Shown here: piece after piece, positions 1 to 6,587 of the stretch
How positions within the stretch are numbered: position 1 is the first letter of the stretch
Layout of the letters: the number at the start of each line of letters is the position of its first letter
The notes under the pieces: model-generated
Database searches by the model: none
Seen by the model: only the letters and a program-made list of their open reading frames with translations
What the model was told of the DNA's origin: nothing
From: Vulgatibacter incomptus_A
GTDB lineage: Bacteria; Myxococcota; Myxococcia; Myxococcales; Vulgatibacteraceae
Assembly: GCA_040391605.1 (NCBI GenBank)
Contig: JBEBXK010000082.1
Span: 1-9,804, forward strand
Direction of reading: 5' to 3'
Length of the DNA: 9,804 nucleotides
Position numbers and translations under genes: made by a program

Positions 1-1056
1 AACGTCGCCTCGCGCGTCCACGAGCGCCGTCGCCACCTGCTCCGCCACCGCAGCGCGATGAACGTCGCTCCGGGCATCCACGTGTGCCGCCCCGGCCCAA
101 TCATCCATCGGGGCGACGTGCGCCTCCCCCGGCTCCAGGTCCGGCGTCACCCCGGCCGCATCGGCCCATGTCTCGGCCTGCCGCGCCTGCGGCACCAGGT
201 GATTGCGACCTGTACGCGGCTCCCTCGTATGCAAAGCGGGGGCGGCGAAATCCTGAAGCTCGAGGCGCCCGTCCGGCGCCAACCTCGCGAGGTTCACCGA
301 CACGTGGGCCCGGAGGCGGGCCACCGCACGCCCGCGCTGCAGAGCAGGCAGGTCCGCGATGCCATCGGCCTCGGGCCCGAAGAGCGCCGCCGCCGCCATG
401 CCCGCTGCCCGTCGCACCGCCTCGTCGCCATCCAGGAGGCTGCCCACCAGGGCCAGCGCCGCCTCGGGGTCCCGGGTCGAACCCAGGCCGATGGCAGCCA
501 GCCGCCTGGCGTGCCGGTCGGGATCCGAGAGCAGCGGCGTCAGCAGCGGGCCGGGATCGAAGCGCCGCGCAGAAGCGGCGCAGAGGGCGGCACGCCTTCG
601 GACCCTCGGATCCGGATCCTCGATGGCCTCGACCAGCGCCGCCACCACCTCGTCTGCGCCGTCCTCTGCCAGCCGGCAGACGGCCTCCACCGCCGCCGCT
701 CGGACCAGGGCGTCGTCGTCCGCCTGGCCTTCCCGAGCCGCGCGGAGCGCCTCGGCGCCACCGGTCCAGCCGAGCTGCTCCATCAGCGCAGATCGCGCCG
801 TCGGATCGCAGGCGCCCATCGCGTCGATCAGCGCCGGCGCCGCCAGCTCCTGCGCCACCTCCACGAGCCTCCTGGCCGCCCGGAGCCGGGACGCCTCGGA
901 GCCGGTCACGACCTCGGATGCCAGGCGCTCGGCGAGCCGCCGCTCCGCCATGGACTCCAGGCCGGCGAACGCAGGAACGGCGCCGCCCTGGGGTGTCTCT
1001 TCCCCGGCCGTGGTCGTCGTGGCGCGTGCCATATGTGTCTTGCTACGCCGTTCCAT
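1..1056 (-). CDS. HEAT-repeat protein, partial (C-terminus outside window)
   Basis: An open minus-strand frame of 352 codons has no stop and leaves the window at its left edge, so the C-terminus is missing. From about residue 60 to 245 it is Ala/Leu/Arg-rich with recurring helix-pair units such as DPDPRVRRAAL, DPDRHARRLAAIGL and DGDEAVRRAAG. This D-x-x-x-R-R-A-A pattern is typical of HEAT or PBS-lyase-like repeats, which form protein-binding solenoids. The last roughly 100 visible residues are less regular and probably partly disordered; they end with VDARSDV and VDARGDV spaced 20 residues apart. No catalytic motif, signal peptide or membrane segment is seen. The start is uncertain: ATG at 1056 and ATG at 1032 both lack a good Shine-Dalgarno, and the frame stays open upstream to about 1230. 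Function unknown; a scaffold role is inferred from the fold only. Confidence 0.75.
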   Translation of the reverse strand, partial: MERRSKTHMARATTTTAGEETPQGGAVPAFAGLESMAERRLAERLASEVVTGSEASRLRAARRLVEVAQELAAPALIDAMGACDPTARSALMEQLGWTGGAEALRAAREGQADDDALVRAAAVEAVCRLAEDGADEVVAALVEAIEDPDPRVRRRAALCAASARRFDPGPLLTPLLSDPDRHARRLAAIGLGSTRDPEAALALVGSLLDGDEAVRRAAGMAAAALFGPEADGIADLPALQRGRAVARLRAHVSVNLARLAPDGRLELQDFAAPALHTREPRTGRNHLVPQARQAETWADAAGVTPDLEPGEAHVAPMDDWAGAAHVDARSDVHRAAVAEQVATALVDARGDV

Positions 1057-1088
1057 CGAGGCCGCTCGATCGGCAACGCCCGCCTCCA

Positions 1089-1124
1089 CCACAATCGGCA
1101 CGAAAGACGGGCGGACGATTGTGG
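1089..1124. promoter_or_regulatory. 9-bp inverted repeat, possible operator of HEAT-repeat gene
   Basis: CCACAATCG (1089-1097) and CGATTGTGG (1116-1124) are perfect inverted copies separated by 18 bp, centred about 50 bp upstream of the ATG at 1056. A dimeric regulator site or an mRNA hairpin in the leader are both possible. No regulator is identified, and the call rests on symmetry and position only. Confidence 0.3.
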
Positions 1125-1416
1125 AATGCAACGTACACGACCGGGATCGGACAGTCCAGGGCCGCAGAAGATCAAGGGTTTTCCCACAGGCACCGCCCAC
1201 TGCCCCCCTTGGCCTGCCCGCCAGGAGCGGCTACGATCTCCGTCCCCGACGCGCCGCGCTCCAACCCCTTTCGCGTCGCCCTCCAAACAACATTGTCCAA
1301 CGACATGACATGATTTCGATTCGCGTCTGTCGCGTCTTCGACCATATCGCCGGGCCGCGACATCCTGCCAGTCGGAGCCTGTGATGAAGTCCCCCGGAGA
1401 GGCGGAGGGGATCTCC

Positions 1417-1444
1417 TCACACGCATAGCGTCACATGCATAGCG
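1417..1444. repeat. Two-copy 14-bp tandem repeat
   Basis: TCACACGCATAGCG (1417-1430) is followed directly by TCACATGCATAGCG (1431-1444), matching at 13 of 14 positions. It abuts the hairpin at 1448-1478. It lies outside any called gene; whether it is a protein-binding site or a neutral duplication is not known. Confidence 0.6.
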
Positions 1445-1447
1445 CAC

Positions 1448-1478
1448 GAAGGCCTCTTTCCAGCGGCCGCTCGCCTTC
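1448..1478 (-). terminator. Nested hairpin downstream of the Cys-cluster gene
   Basis: GAAGGC (1448-1453) pairs with GCCTTC (1473-1478), enclosing the perfect 10-bp palindrome AGCGGCCGCT (1462-1471). It starts 8 bp after the stop codon of the minus-strand gene at 1487-1807, where a terminator would be expected. There is no T-run after it, so an intrinsic terminator is not proven; it may be a 3' stabilising hairpin. Confidence 0.3.
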
Positions 1479-1486
1479 CGACTCCC

Positions 1487-1807
1487 TCAATGACGAAGCT
1501 CCGCCAAGTCAAAGAAGAGATCGATGCCCTCCTCACAGGCCAGGCACTCACATCGCACCACACGCAGCGAGCCGGTGGGCGTGGTGCGGCTCCCCTCGCC
1601 GATCCGATCCAGCTCGCCGCCGCACGCGCAGCGCGCCGCGTCCACCGCTGCGTCCAGCTCATGAAACGAACGAATCGGCAAGGGCCGCTCCGGGCTACGT
1701 CCGACTGCCCTCCGCACCGCCGCCAGCCGCGTCTTTCGACGCAGCGACCGCGTCCCCATCGCCGTCATCGCGACCACCAGGGCCACCGCGAAGATCCAGC
1801 CTGTCAC
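1487..1807 (-). CDS. Small single-pass membrane protein with C-terminal Cys cluster
   Basis: This is a 106-residue protein when started at the GTG at 1807. That start is preferred over the ATG at 1861 because AAGGAG lies at 1816-1821 with an ideal 8-nt spacing. Residues 2-17 form one hydrophobic membrane segment (WIFAVALVVAMTAMG), followed by a strongly basic stretch (about 20-41), consistent with the C-terminal part staying in the cytoplasm. The C-terminal half carries C60-x-C62-G-G and C86-x-C88-x-x-C91, a five-cysteine arrangement resembling a zinc ribbon; metal binding is inferred. It ends with an acidic, hydrophobic tail. I do not recognise the family. It is transcribed divergently from the PilZ-receiver gene, sharing a 91-bp spacer, which hints at but does not prove shared regulation. 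Confidence 0.65.
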   Translation of the reverse strand: MTGWIFAVALVVAMTAMGTRSLRRKTRLAAVRRAVGRSPERPLPIRSFHELDAAVDAARCACGGELDRIGEGSRTTPTGSLRVVRCECLACEEGIDLFFDLAELRH

Positions 1808-1815
1808 CCTGTGTG

Positions 1816-1821
1816 CTCCTT
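1816..1821 (-). promoter_or_regulatory. Ribosome binding site deciding the GTG start at 1807
   Basis: On the minus strand this reads AAGGAG, followed by 8 nt and then GTG. The longer reading from ATG at 1861 would place this site inside the coding sequence, so the shorter protein is more likely. Confidence 0.6.
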
Positions 1822-1832
1822 TATTTGACAAG

Positions 1833-1861
1833 AAAATGAATCGGTGGCGAGAAATGTCCAA
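1833..1861 (-). promoter_or_regulatory. Possible sigma-70-type promoter for the Cys-cluster gene
   Basis: On the minus strand TTGGAC (1861-1856) is followed after 17 bp by CATTTT (1838-1833), in the AT-rich divergent spacer and upstream of the ribosome binding site. The -35 box is moderate and the -10 box matches the consensus at only three positions. A TTGACA at 1825-1830 on the plus strand could serve the divergent gene, but no good -10 follows it at normal spacing. Confidence 0.25.
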
Positions 1862-1898
1862 TCCGCTCCGGCGATGTTAGCTTGCCCCAACCTTTGAG

Positions 1899-3317
1899 AT
1901 GAGGGACATGTCGAATCCATCGCCCAACATCCTCGTCTGCGGCGCCATCGGCCCCCGGCTCCACCGGCTCGAGGGCGCGCTGATCCGGATCCTCGATCGC
2001 TTCCCCGAAGGCGCCTTGCGCCGGATCACCCTCGGCTATCGATCGGGAGACGACCTCCTGGTGCTTGTGCTGGATCCAGGCCCCTCCGCCCCGCCGGACT
2101 TCGGCGCCGCCGCCGCGGCAGCCTCGGCCCTGCCGGGCCTCCGGCTCCTCGACCTCACCACCACCATTCCCCCCGATCGCCTGAAGGAGCGTGCCCTCAG
2201 GAATTGCGATCCGATCCTCGAGGTCGACGTCCCAGCCGATGCCGTCGCCAGGCTGCGGAAGGCGATCGGCGATCCCGCGACCCAGCTCGCGAACGAACAG
2301 CGGATCCCCGTCCGCTTCCGAGGCCCCGACGCCTTCCTGAACGCCTACCAGCAGGATCTGATCGCCGGGAACCTCTTCGTCCCCTGGGAAGGAAAGAAGC
2401 CCGCCGTCGGCGCCTCCGTGACCTTGGAGATCTTCGTCCCCGGCGACGAAGCCCCCATCAAGGCCCTGGCCAAGGTGATCCACCACGACGATCTCCATGG
2501 CGCCGGATTCGGCGCCCGGGTCGCGCTCGTCGACCTCGCGCGCAGCCGCCTCGAGCTCGCCGTCCAGCGGCTCCGCTCGAATGAGTCCGCCAAGGAGATC
2601 CGGCACGATCCCCGGATCCCCGTGCGGCTCGGCGTTTCCTTCACCAGCGGCTCCGACGTCGCCCGCACCTGGACCCGCGACATCTCCCGAGGCGGCGTCT
2701 TCATCGCCACCGACAAGCCGCCGCCCATGGGCGCCGCCGTCGATCTCACCCTCGAGTTACCAGGCGGCGAGGCGCTGCGCCTCCCTGCCGAGGTGGTGCG
2801 GGTCGTGGGAGTCGAGGAGGCCGCCGCGCGCAGGAGGCAGCCCGGCTGCGGGCTCACCTTCCACGAACTGGCGCCGGAGACCCGGGCCAGGCTGGAGGCC
2901 TTCGTCGACAGGGCGGAGATCGCCCCGAAGGCCCGGGTGCTCCTGGTGGACGACGCCGCCCTCTTCCGCCGCCTCCTCGGCGACGAGCTCGCCTCCCGCG
3001 GCTGCCACGTCAGCGAGGCGACCAACGGTGTCGAGGCCTTCGACAAGCTCGTCGATGAGCTCTTCGGCCTGGACCTACTCATCCTCGACCTGGTCCTGCC
3101 CAACACCTCGGGTCTCGAGCTCTTAGACAGGATCCGGCGGCTGGGCGGCGAGACCGAGCTCGCCATCGCGGTGGTCGCCGGCAGCGGCGGCGATCCCAGC
3201 GTACAGCGGCGGGTCATCGCGGCAGGCGCCGACGAGGTGATCCCCAAATCCCTCTCCGCCTCCGAGATCGCCGACAGGCTCATGGCGCTGCTCCAGGCCC
3301 GCTCGCTGAGCAGCTGA
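1899..3317 (+). CDS. PilZ-PilZ-receiver protein (c-di-GMP and phosphorelay input)
   Basis: The protein has 472 residues. Residues 1-130 are an unrecognised alpha/beta-like region. A first PilZ-like domain (about 133-228) keeps R135-x-x-x-R139, but reads DLIAGN where DxSxxG is expected. A second PilZ domain (about 235-338) has both halves of the c-di-GMP motif: R239-x-x-x-R243 and DISRGG (261-266). A C-terminal CheY-like receiver (about 345-467) has acidic D351/D352, phospho-acceptor D397 in LDLVLP and K450. Its usual Thr/Ser switch position appears to be Ala427 (VVAGSG). Tandem PilZ domains of this type are common in myxobacteria. No output enzyme or DNA-binding domain is present, so it probably acts by protein contacts (inference). 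ATG at 1899 or 1908 could start it; neither has a clear ribosome binding site at proper spacing. It converges on ptsI. Confidence 0.9.
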   Translation: MRDMSNPSPNILVCGAIGPRLHRLEGALIRILDRFPEGALRRITLGYRSGDDLLVLVLDPGPSAPPDFGAAAAAASALPGLRLLDLTTTIPPDRLKERALRNCDPILEVDVPADAVARLRKAIGDPATQLANEQRIPVRFRGPDAFLNAYQQDLIAGNLFVPWEGKKPAVGASVTLEIFVPGDEAPIKALAKVIHHDDLHGAGFGARVALVDLARSRLELAVQRLRSNESAKEIRHDPRIPVRLGVSFTSGSDVARTWTRDISRGGVFIATDKPPPMGAAVDLTLELPGGEALRLPAEVVRVVGVEEAAARRRQPGCGLTFHELAPETRARLEAFVDRAEIAPKARVLLVDDAALFRRLLGDELASRGCHVSEATNGVEAFDKLVDELFGLDLLILDLVLPNTSGLELLDRIRRLGGETELAIAVVAGSGGDPSVQRRVIAAGADEVIPKSLSASEIADRLMALLQARSLSS

Positions 3318-3335
3318 TCCGCCCTCGGCGAGGTT

Positions 3336-3369
3336 GAGAAGAGATCAGGACTCTTCGGCCAGAGAAGAG
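3336..3369. terminator. Overlapping alternative hairpins in convergent intergenic region
   Basis: GAAGAG (3338-3343), CTCTTC (3351-3356) and GAAGAG (3364-3369) are each separated by 7 nt, so the central arm can pair with either flank. The outer arms belong to an 8-bp direct repeat, GAGAAGAG. It starts 18 bp past the stop of the PilZ-receiver gene and lies about 120 bp past the end of ptsI. No T-run follows on either strand, so it is only a weak candidate bidirectional terminator. I see nothing else in the rest of 3318-3490. Confidence 0.3.
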
Positions 3370-3490
3370 CGAAGGCTGAGGAGAGCGCTTCGCCCGGAGC
3401 CCGCCGCGCGCCGCCCGCAAGCGAACGCTGGAATGAGCCCGTTGCGCGGATCGTATGAGACGCCCGGACTCACCCAGTGCGGGGACGTCG

Positions 3491-5287
3491 TCAGAGGCTC
3501 GGTTCGACGTCGCTGACCAATGCGCCGCCGGGGAGGTGCCCGAAGCGCGCCTCCATCGTGGTGCGCACATAGGCCTCGATCTCCTCGGAGGTGTCGAACT
3601 CCATCGCGGCGTCCAGCAGATCCCTGCCCTCCTGCGCGGTGGCCGATCGGATCACCCGTCGGACCAGCGGGATCGAAGAGGGCGCCATCGAGAGCTGGTC
3701 CACGCCTAGGCCCAGGAGGATCAGCGCGTAGAGCGGCTCCCCCGCCATCTCGCCGCAGACCGAGACCGGCAGGTCGCGCTCCCTCGCCGCCTCCACCACG
3801 CCCCGGATCATCCGGAGGATCGAGAGGTGCATCGGCCGGTAGAGGTACGCCACCTCGCGATTCTGCCGATCGATCGCGAGCGAGTACTGGATCAGATCGT
3901 TGCTGCCGATCGAGAAGAAGTCTGCGTCCCGGGCCAACCGATCGGCGATGTAGACCGCCGACGGCACCTCGATCATCGCCCCCACCGGGATCGACGCGGC
4001 CATCGGCACGCCCTCCTCCGCCAGCTCCTGCCGCGCCTGATCCAGCACGTCCCTCGCCTCGCGGAGCTCGGCGACACAGGTGACCATCGGGAAGAGGATC
4101 TTCATCGGACCATGGACCGACGCCCGCAGGATCGCCCGGAGCTGGGTGCGAAAGATCTCCGGCTGCCGGCGATAGACGCGTAGCGCCCTCATCCCCAGCG
4201 CCGGATTCGGCTCGCTCTTGCGAACCCTCTCCGCCGGCATCTTGTCGGCGCCGAGGTCGACCGTCCGGATCGTCACCACCCTCCCGCCCATCTCCATCAG
4301 CACCGATCGATACGCCTCGTAATGCTCGTCCTCGGTGGGGAGCCGCCCGCGGCCGAAGTAGAGGAACTCCGTACGGAAGAGGCCGATCCCATGGGCGCCC
4401 GCCCGGGCCACGCTGCCGATCTCCTCCTGGAATTCGATGTTCGCGAGGAGTTGGAGCTCCACGCCGTCCCGGGTCAGCGAGGGGAGCTCCTGCTCCTTCT
4501 CCAACGCCGCCTCGTAGAGCGAGAGCCGCTCCCGCGCCTCGGTGAAGTGGGCCATCTGCGCCGGATCGGGGCGGAGCACCACCTCTCCCCTCTCGCCGTC
4601 CAACGCGATCTCGTCGCCGGATTGCGCCAGCTCGCTGGCCCGCTCCACCCCCACCACCGCGGGGATCCCACGGGCGTGGGCGACGATGGCGGTATGCGAG
4701 GTCTTCGTCCCCCGATCGGTGACCAGCCCCAAGATCTTCCCGGGCTGCAGGATCAGCGCGGCATAGGCGGGCGAGAGATCGCGCGCCACCAGCACCACCC
4801 CATCCGGTACCTCATCCGCCTCCACCTCCGGCGCCTGCCCCATCAGGTTGCGCACCACCCGATCGGCCACGTACGCCACGTCGTGGCGCCGCTCCCGAAA
4901 ATACTCGTCCCCCAACTTGCTGAACGCGCTGCGCAGCTTGCGGGTGCAGCGGCGCACCGCCCACTCAGCGTTCACAAGCTCGACACGGATGAGTCGCCGC
5001 GCCTCGTCGGCGAACGCGGGATCCTGGAGCATCAGCCGGTGCGCGTCGATGATCAGCGCGTGCTCCGGCCCCTCGCGCTCCTCCACCTCCGCCTTCATCG
5101 CCAGGAGCTGGGCGTCAGAGACCGCCAGCGCCTCGTCCAACCGCGCCACCTCCGCCTCCACCTCCTCCGCCGCCAAGGATCGCCTCGGCGTACGGACCCG
5201 GCGGGTGTCGATGAGATGCAGCTTCCCCACCGCGACGCCGGAGGAGGCGCCGATCCCGGACAACACGATGGAGGCACGGGTGTTCAA
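3491..5287 (-). CDS. ptsI: PTS Enzyme I (PEP-protein phosphotransferase)
   Basis: Cytoplasmic Enzyme I moves phosphate from PEP to its own histidine and then to HPr, the first step of the sugar phosphotransferase system. The 598-residue protein (E. coli enzyme: 575) has the N-terminal GIGASSGVAVGK start motif, an HPr-binding helical region, the phospho-histidine motif GTKTSHTAIVAHARGIP (His198), and a C-terminal PEP-binding barrel. The barrel includes LFRTEFLY (303-310), MIEVPSA (438-444), GSNDLIQY (461-468) and the catalytic cysteine in VSVCGEMAGEP (Cys511). All key residues are present, so it should be active. The start is TTG at 5287, preceded by AAGG-CGAG; GTG at 5266 is an alternative but lacks a ribosome binding site. 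It follows ptsH by 16 bp as the last gene of the operon, and a promoter-like motif overlaps the end of ptsH. Confidence 0.97.
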   Translation of the reverse strand: MNTRASIVLSGIGASSGVAVGKLHLIDTRRVRTPRRSLAAEEVEAEVARLDEALAVSDAQLLAMKAEVEEREGPEHALIIDAHRLMLQDPAFADEARRLIRVELVNAEWAVRRCTRKLRSAFSKLGDEYFRERRHDVAYVADRVVRNLMGQAPEVEADEVPDGVVLVARDLSPAYAALILQPGKILGLVTDRGTKTSHTAIVAHARGIPAVVGVERASELAQSGDEIALDGERGEVVLRPDPAQMAHFTEARERLSLYEAALEKEQELPSLTRDGVELQLLANIEFQEEIGSVARAGAHGIGLFRTEFLYFGRGRLPTEDEHYEAYRSVLMEMGGRVVTIRTVDLGADKMPAERVRKSEPNPALGMRALRVYRRQPEIFRTQLRAILRASVHGPMKILFPMVTCVAELREARDVLDQARQELAEEGVPMAASIPVGAMIEVPSAVYIADRLARDADFFSIGSNDLIQYSLAIDRQNREVAYLYRPMHLSILRMIRGVVEAARERDLPVSVCGEMAGEPLYALILLGLGVDQLSMAPSSIPLVRRVIRSATAQEGRDLLDAAMEFDTSEEIEAYVRTTMEARFGHLPGGALVSDVEPSL

Positions 5288-5297
5288 GCTCGCCTTG

Positions 5298-5306
5298 ATT
5301 ATATCA
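5298..5306 (-). promoter_or_regulatory. Extended -10 promoter-like motif before ptsI
   Basis: The minus strand reads TGATATAAT, a perfect TGnTATAAT extended -10, whose TGA is the ptsH stop codon. At 17-bp spacing the -35 region is poor (TCGGCG at 5326-5321), which extended -10 promoters can tolerate. A transcript would begin near 5291, only a few bases before the TTG start of ptsI, giving an almost leaderless mRNA. It may be coincidental, but a perfect AT-only hexamer is rare in DNA of this composition. Confidence 0.35.
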
Positions 5307-5585
5307 CTTACCCTCGTCCTCGCCGAAGCCGCTTTGGATCAGCGCGCCGATGGCGTCCATCGCTTCGGCGCCGTCCGGACCATCCACCCGGATTCGCACG
5401 ACGCTGCCCTGGGCGGCGGCCAGCATCAGCACGCCCATGATGCTCTTGGCGTTGGCGGAGTGGCCCTCGCGGGAGACCGAGATCTCCGACTGATAGTGGT
5501 TGGCCACCTGCACCAGCTTCGCGGCGGCGCGGGCGTGGAGGCCCAGCCGGTTCACGATGGTGAAGCTGCGTTCGCTCGCGCTCAT
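5304..5585 (-). CDS. ptsH: Phosphocarrier protein HPr
   Basis: HPr is the small cytoplasmic carrier that receives phosphate from Enzyme I and hands it to EIIA. The 93-residue protein has the active-site motif NRLGLHARAAAKLVQ with His17 (equivalent to His15) and the regulatory-site motif AKSIMGVLMLAA with Ser48 (equivalent to Ser46). That serine is the target of HPr kinase/phosphorylase, whose gene lies at the right end of this locus, so the regulatory phosphorylation is probably used here. The start is ATG at 5585, with AGAAGGG about 11 nt upstream; a GTG at 5597 overlapping the EIID stop would add four residues. It lies 8 bp after the EIID gene and 16 bp before ptsI, within one operon. Confidence 0.96.
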   Translation of the reverse strand: MSASERSFTIVNRLGLHARAAAKLVQVANHYQSEISVSREGHSANAKSIMGVLMLAAAQGSVVRIRVDGPDGAEAMDAIGALIQSGFGEDEGK

Positions 5586-5593
5586 CTCGTCCG

Positions 5594-6478
5594 TCACCCT
5601 TCTGCCCAGGCGATCCCCAGCACGACGCCGAGGAGGATCGCCAGGTAGCCCGCCGCCACCGGGCCGCGTTTGAAAAGGAGCAGATAGGCCGCCACCCAGG
5701 CGATGACCGCCGCCCCCAACGCGGTGATCCAGGGCCAGGCCGAGGGCGCAGCCCCCGCGATCGAGCGGCTCGAGTCCAGGACCACCCAGAGCAGCCGGAA
5801 CGCGAAGACCAGGGCGACGCCGCCCAGGAGCCCAACCGCCCGTCGCAACCACGCGCCTATGGCGGGCAAGCCCATCCGCGCCACCCGCTCCACCACCTCG
5901 TCGCCGAGGCGATAGCCCTGGACAAAGAGCCCGATCCGAACGGCGAGGTGGGGCAGATCGTAGAGGCAGAGGAAGATCAAGACGGCCCAGGCGCCGGTCC
6001 AGGGGAAGGACAGCGCCGCCAGCGCGCCGGCGAAGGGGCGGAGCGAGAGCCAGAAGAAGGAGTCCCCCACGGCGGCGAAGGGGAACATCAGCGCCTCCTT
6101 GAAGCGCACGACCTCGGCCGGCGCCTCCTCGCCCCGGGCGATCCGCTCCTCATGCTGCAGCGTGCCGCCGAGGATCGCTGATGCGAGGTAGGGGTGGCTG
6201 TTGAAGAAGACCAGGTGGCGCCGCGCCGCCTCCTTCCGCGCCCGGCGATCCGGATAGAGCCAGAACAGCGCCGGCCAGAGCGCATAGAGGAAGCCCAGGC
6301 TCTGCATGCCCTTGCGATTCCAAGACGCCTGTAGCGTCAGGCTGCGCAAGAAGACCCGCAGACGGATCCCGGCCGGCAGCCGCCGATGGGCCGCGCGTCG
6401 CTCCGAGTCCCGATCGGGGCGCGCCGCGTTCAATGGAGCGCTCCTGCGAAGCCCGCGTGGCGCGATGGCCGGTGCCAT
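5594..6478 (-). CDS. PTS EIID component, mannose family
   Basis: EIID is one of the two membrane subunits that form the sugar channel of Man-family PTS transporters. The 294-residue protein has the family signature around residues 50-70 (LQASWNRKGMQSLGFLYALWP) in broken form, the FFNSHPYLASAILGG motif (91-105), and an amphipathic region ending in KEALMFPFAAVGDSFFW (128-143). Several hydrophobic segments follow, including the C-terminal AAYLLLFKRGPVAAGY region. ATG at 6478 is chosen because GGGGAG precedes it by 10 nt; ATG at 6526, with no ribosome binding site, would add 16 residues. The basic, Arg/Pro-rich first 40 residues are an unusual extension. Substrate is not predictable. It lies between EIIC and ptsH; with the 6478 start the gap to EIIC is 109 bp, the largest between the EIIA, EIIC, EIID, ptsH and ptsI genes except for the duplicated EIIB/EIIC junction. 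Confidence 0.93.
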   Translation of the reverse strand: MAPAIAPRGLRRSAPLNAARPDRDSERRAAHRRLPAGIRLRVFLRSLTLQASWNRKGMQSLGFLYALWPALFWLYPDRRARKEAARRHLVFFNSHPYLASAILGGTLQHEERIARGEEAPAEVVRFKEALMFPFAAVGDSFFWLSLRPFAGALAALSFPWTGAWAVLIFLCLYDLPHLAVRIGLFVQGYRLGDEVVERVARMGLPAIGAWLRRAVGLLGGVALVFAFRLLWVVLDSSRSIAGAAPSAWPWITALGAAVIAWVAAYLLLFKRGPVAAGYLAILLGVVLGIAWAEG

Positions 6479-6491
6479 GAGAGGCCTACTC

Positions 6492-6573
6492 CCCGCAGGC
6501 GGCCGGTCCGCGAAGCTGCGGCCCATGAAGAATCCAATGGTGCGTCCACCTCGCGCGGGCAGCCGGTCCGCGA
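6492..6573. repeat. 22-bp imperfect direct repeat upstream of EIID
   Basis: Positions 6492-6513 and 6552-6573 match at 19 of 22 bases with a spacing of exactly 60 bp; both contain GCCGGTCCGCGA. In the EIID frame they would encode IADRLPARG and FADRPPAG. With the preferred EIID start at 6478 both copies are untranslated leader. They look like remnants of a 60-bp duplication. Confidence 0.5.
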
Positions 6574-6587
6574 TCCGAAGCCGGCGT

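Larger units (their letters stand above)
1057..1486. other. Intergenic region without a convincing gene
   Basis: This 430-bp gap separates two minus-strand genes. The only candidate ORF in it (1172-1447, minus, GTG start, 91 codons) has no recognisable motif, no ribosome binding site and a composition unlike its neighbours, so I do not call it. What it does hold is an inverted repeat at 1089-1124, a 14-bp tandem repeat at 1417-1444 and a nested hairpin at 1448-1478. It is visibly more AT-rich around 1285-1345, where a promoter for the HEAT-repeat gene could lie, but I cannot identify -35/-10 boxes. Confidence 0.6.

Noticed and set aside
1..80. Possible 60-bp tandem repeat at the window edge (1-30 versus 61-90)
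   Set aside because: Only about 23 of 30 bases match, and the rest reflects the VDAR-x-DV peptide repeat; with the continuation outside the window a true repeat array cannot be shown.
1171..1190. TTTTCCCACAGG resembling a DnaA box
   Set aside because: It has an extra C compared with the DnaA-box pattern, stands alone, and no replication gene is nearby.
58..1308. Long plus-strand ORFs (up to 416 codons) over the left end
   Set aside because: They are Arg/Pro- or Ser/Ala-rich antisense shadows of the minus-strand HEAT-repeat frame, which shows coherent helical repeats.
1172..1447. Minus-strand 91-codon ORF with GTG start
   Set aside because: No ribosome binding site, no recognisable motif, and it begins inside the 14-bp tandem repeat.
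4322..5440. Plus-strand ORF of 372 codons
   Set aside because: Entirely antisense to Enzyme I and HPr, which carry all their family motifs.
5586..5852. Upstream extension of the HPr frame to 182 residues
   Set aside because: The extension overlaps EIID out of frame and is Gly/Arg/Pro-rich; normal HPr length and motifs start at 5585.
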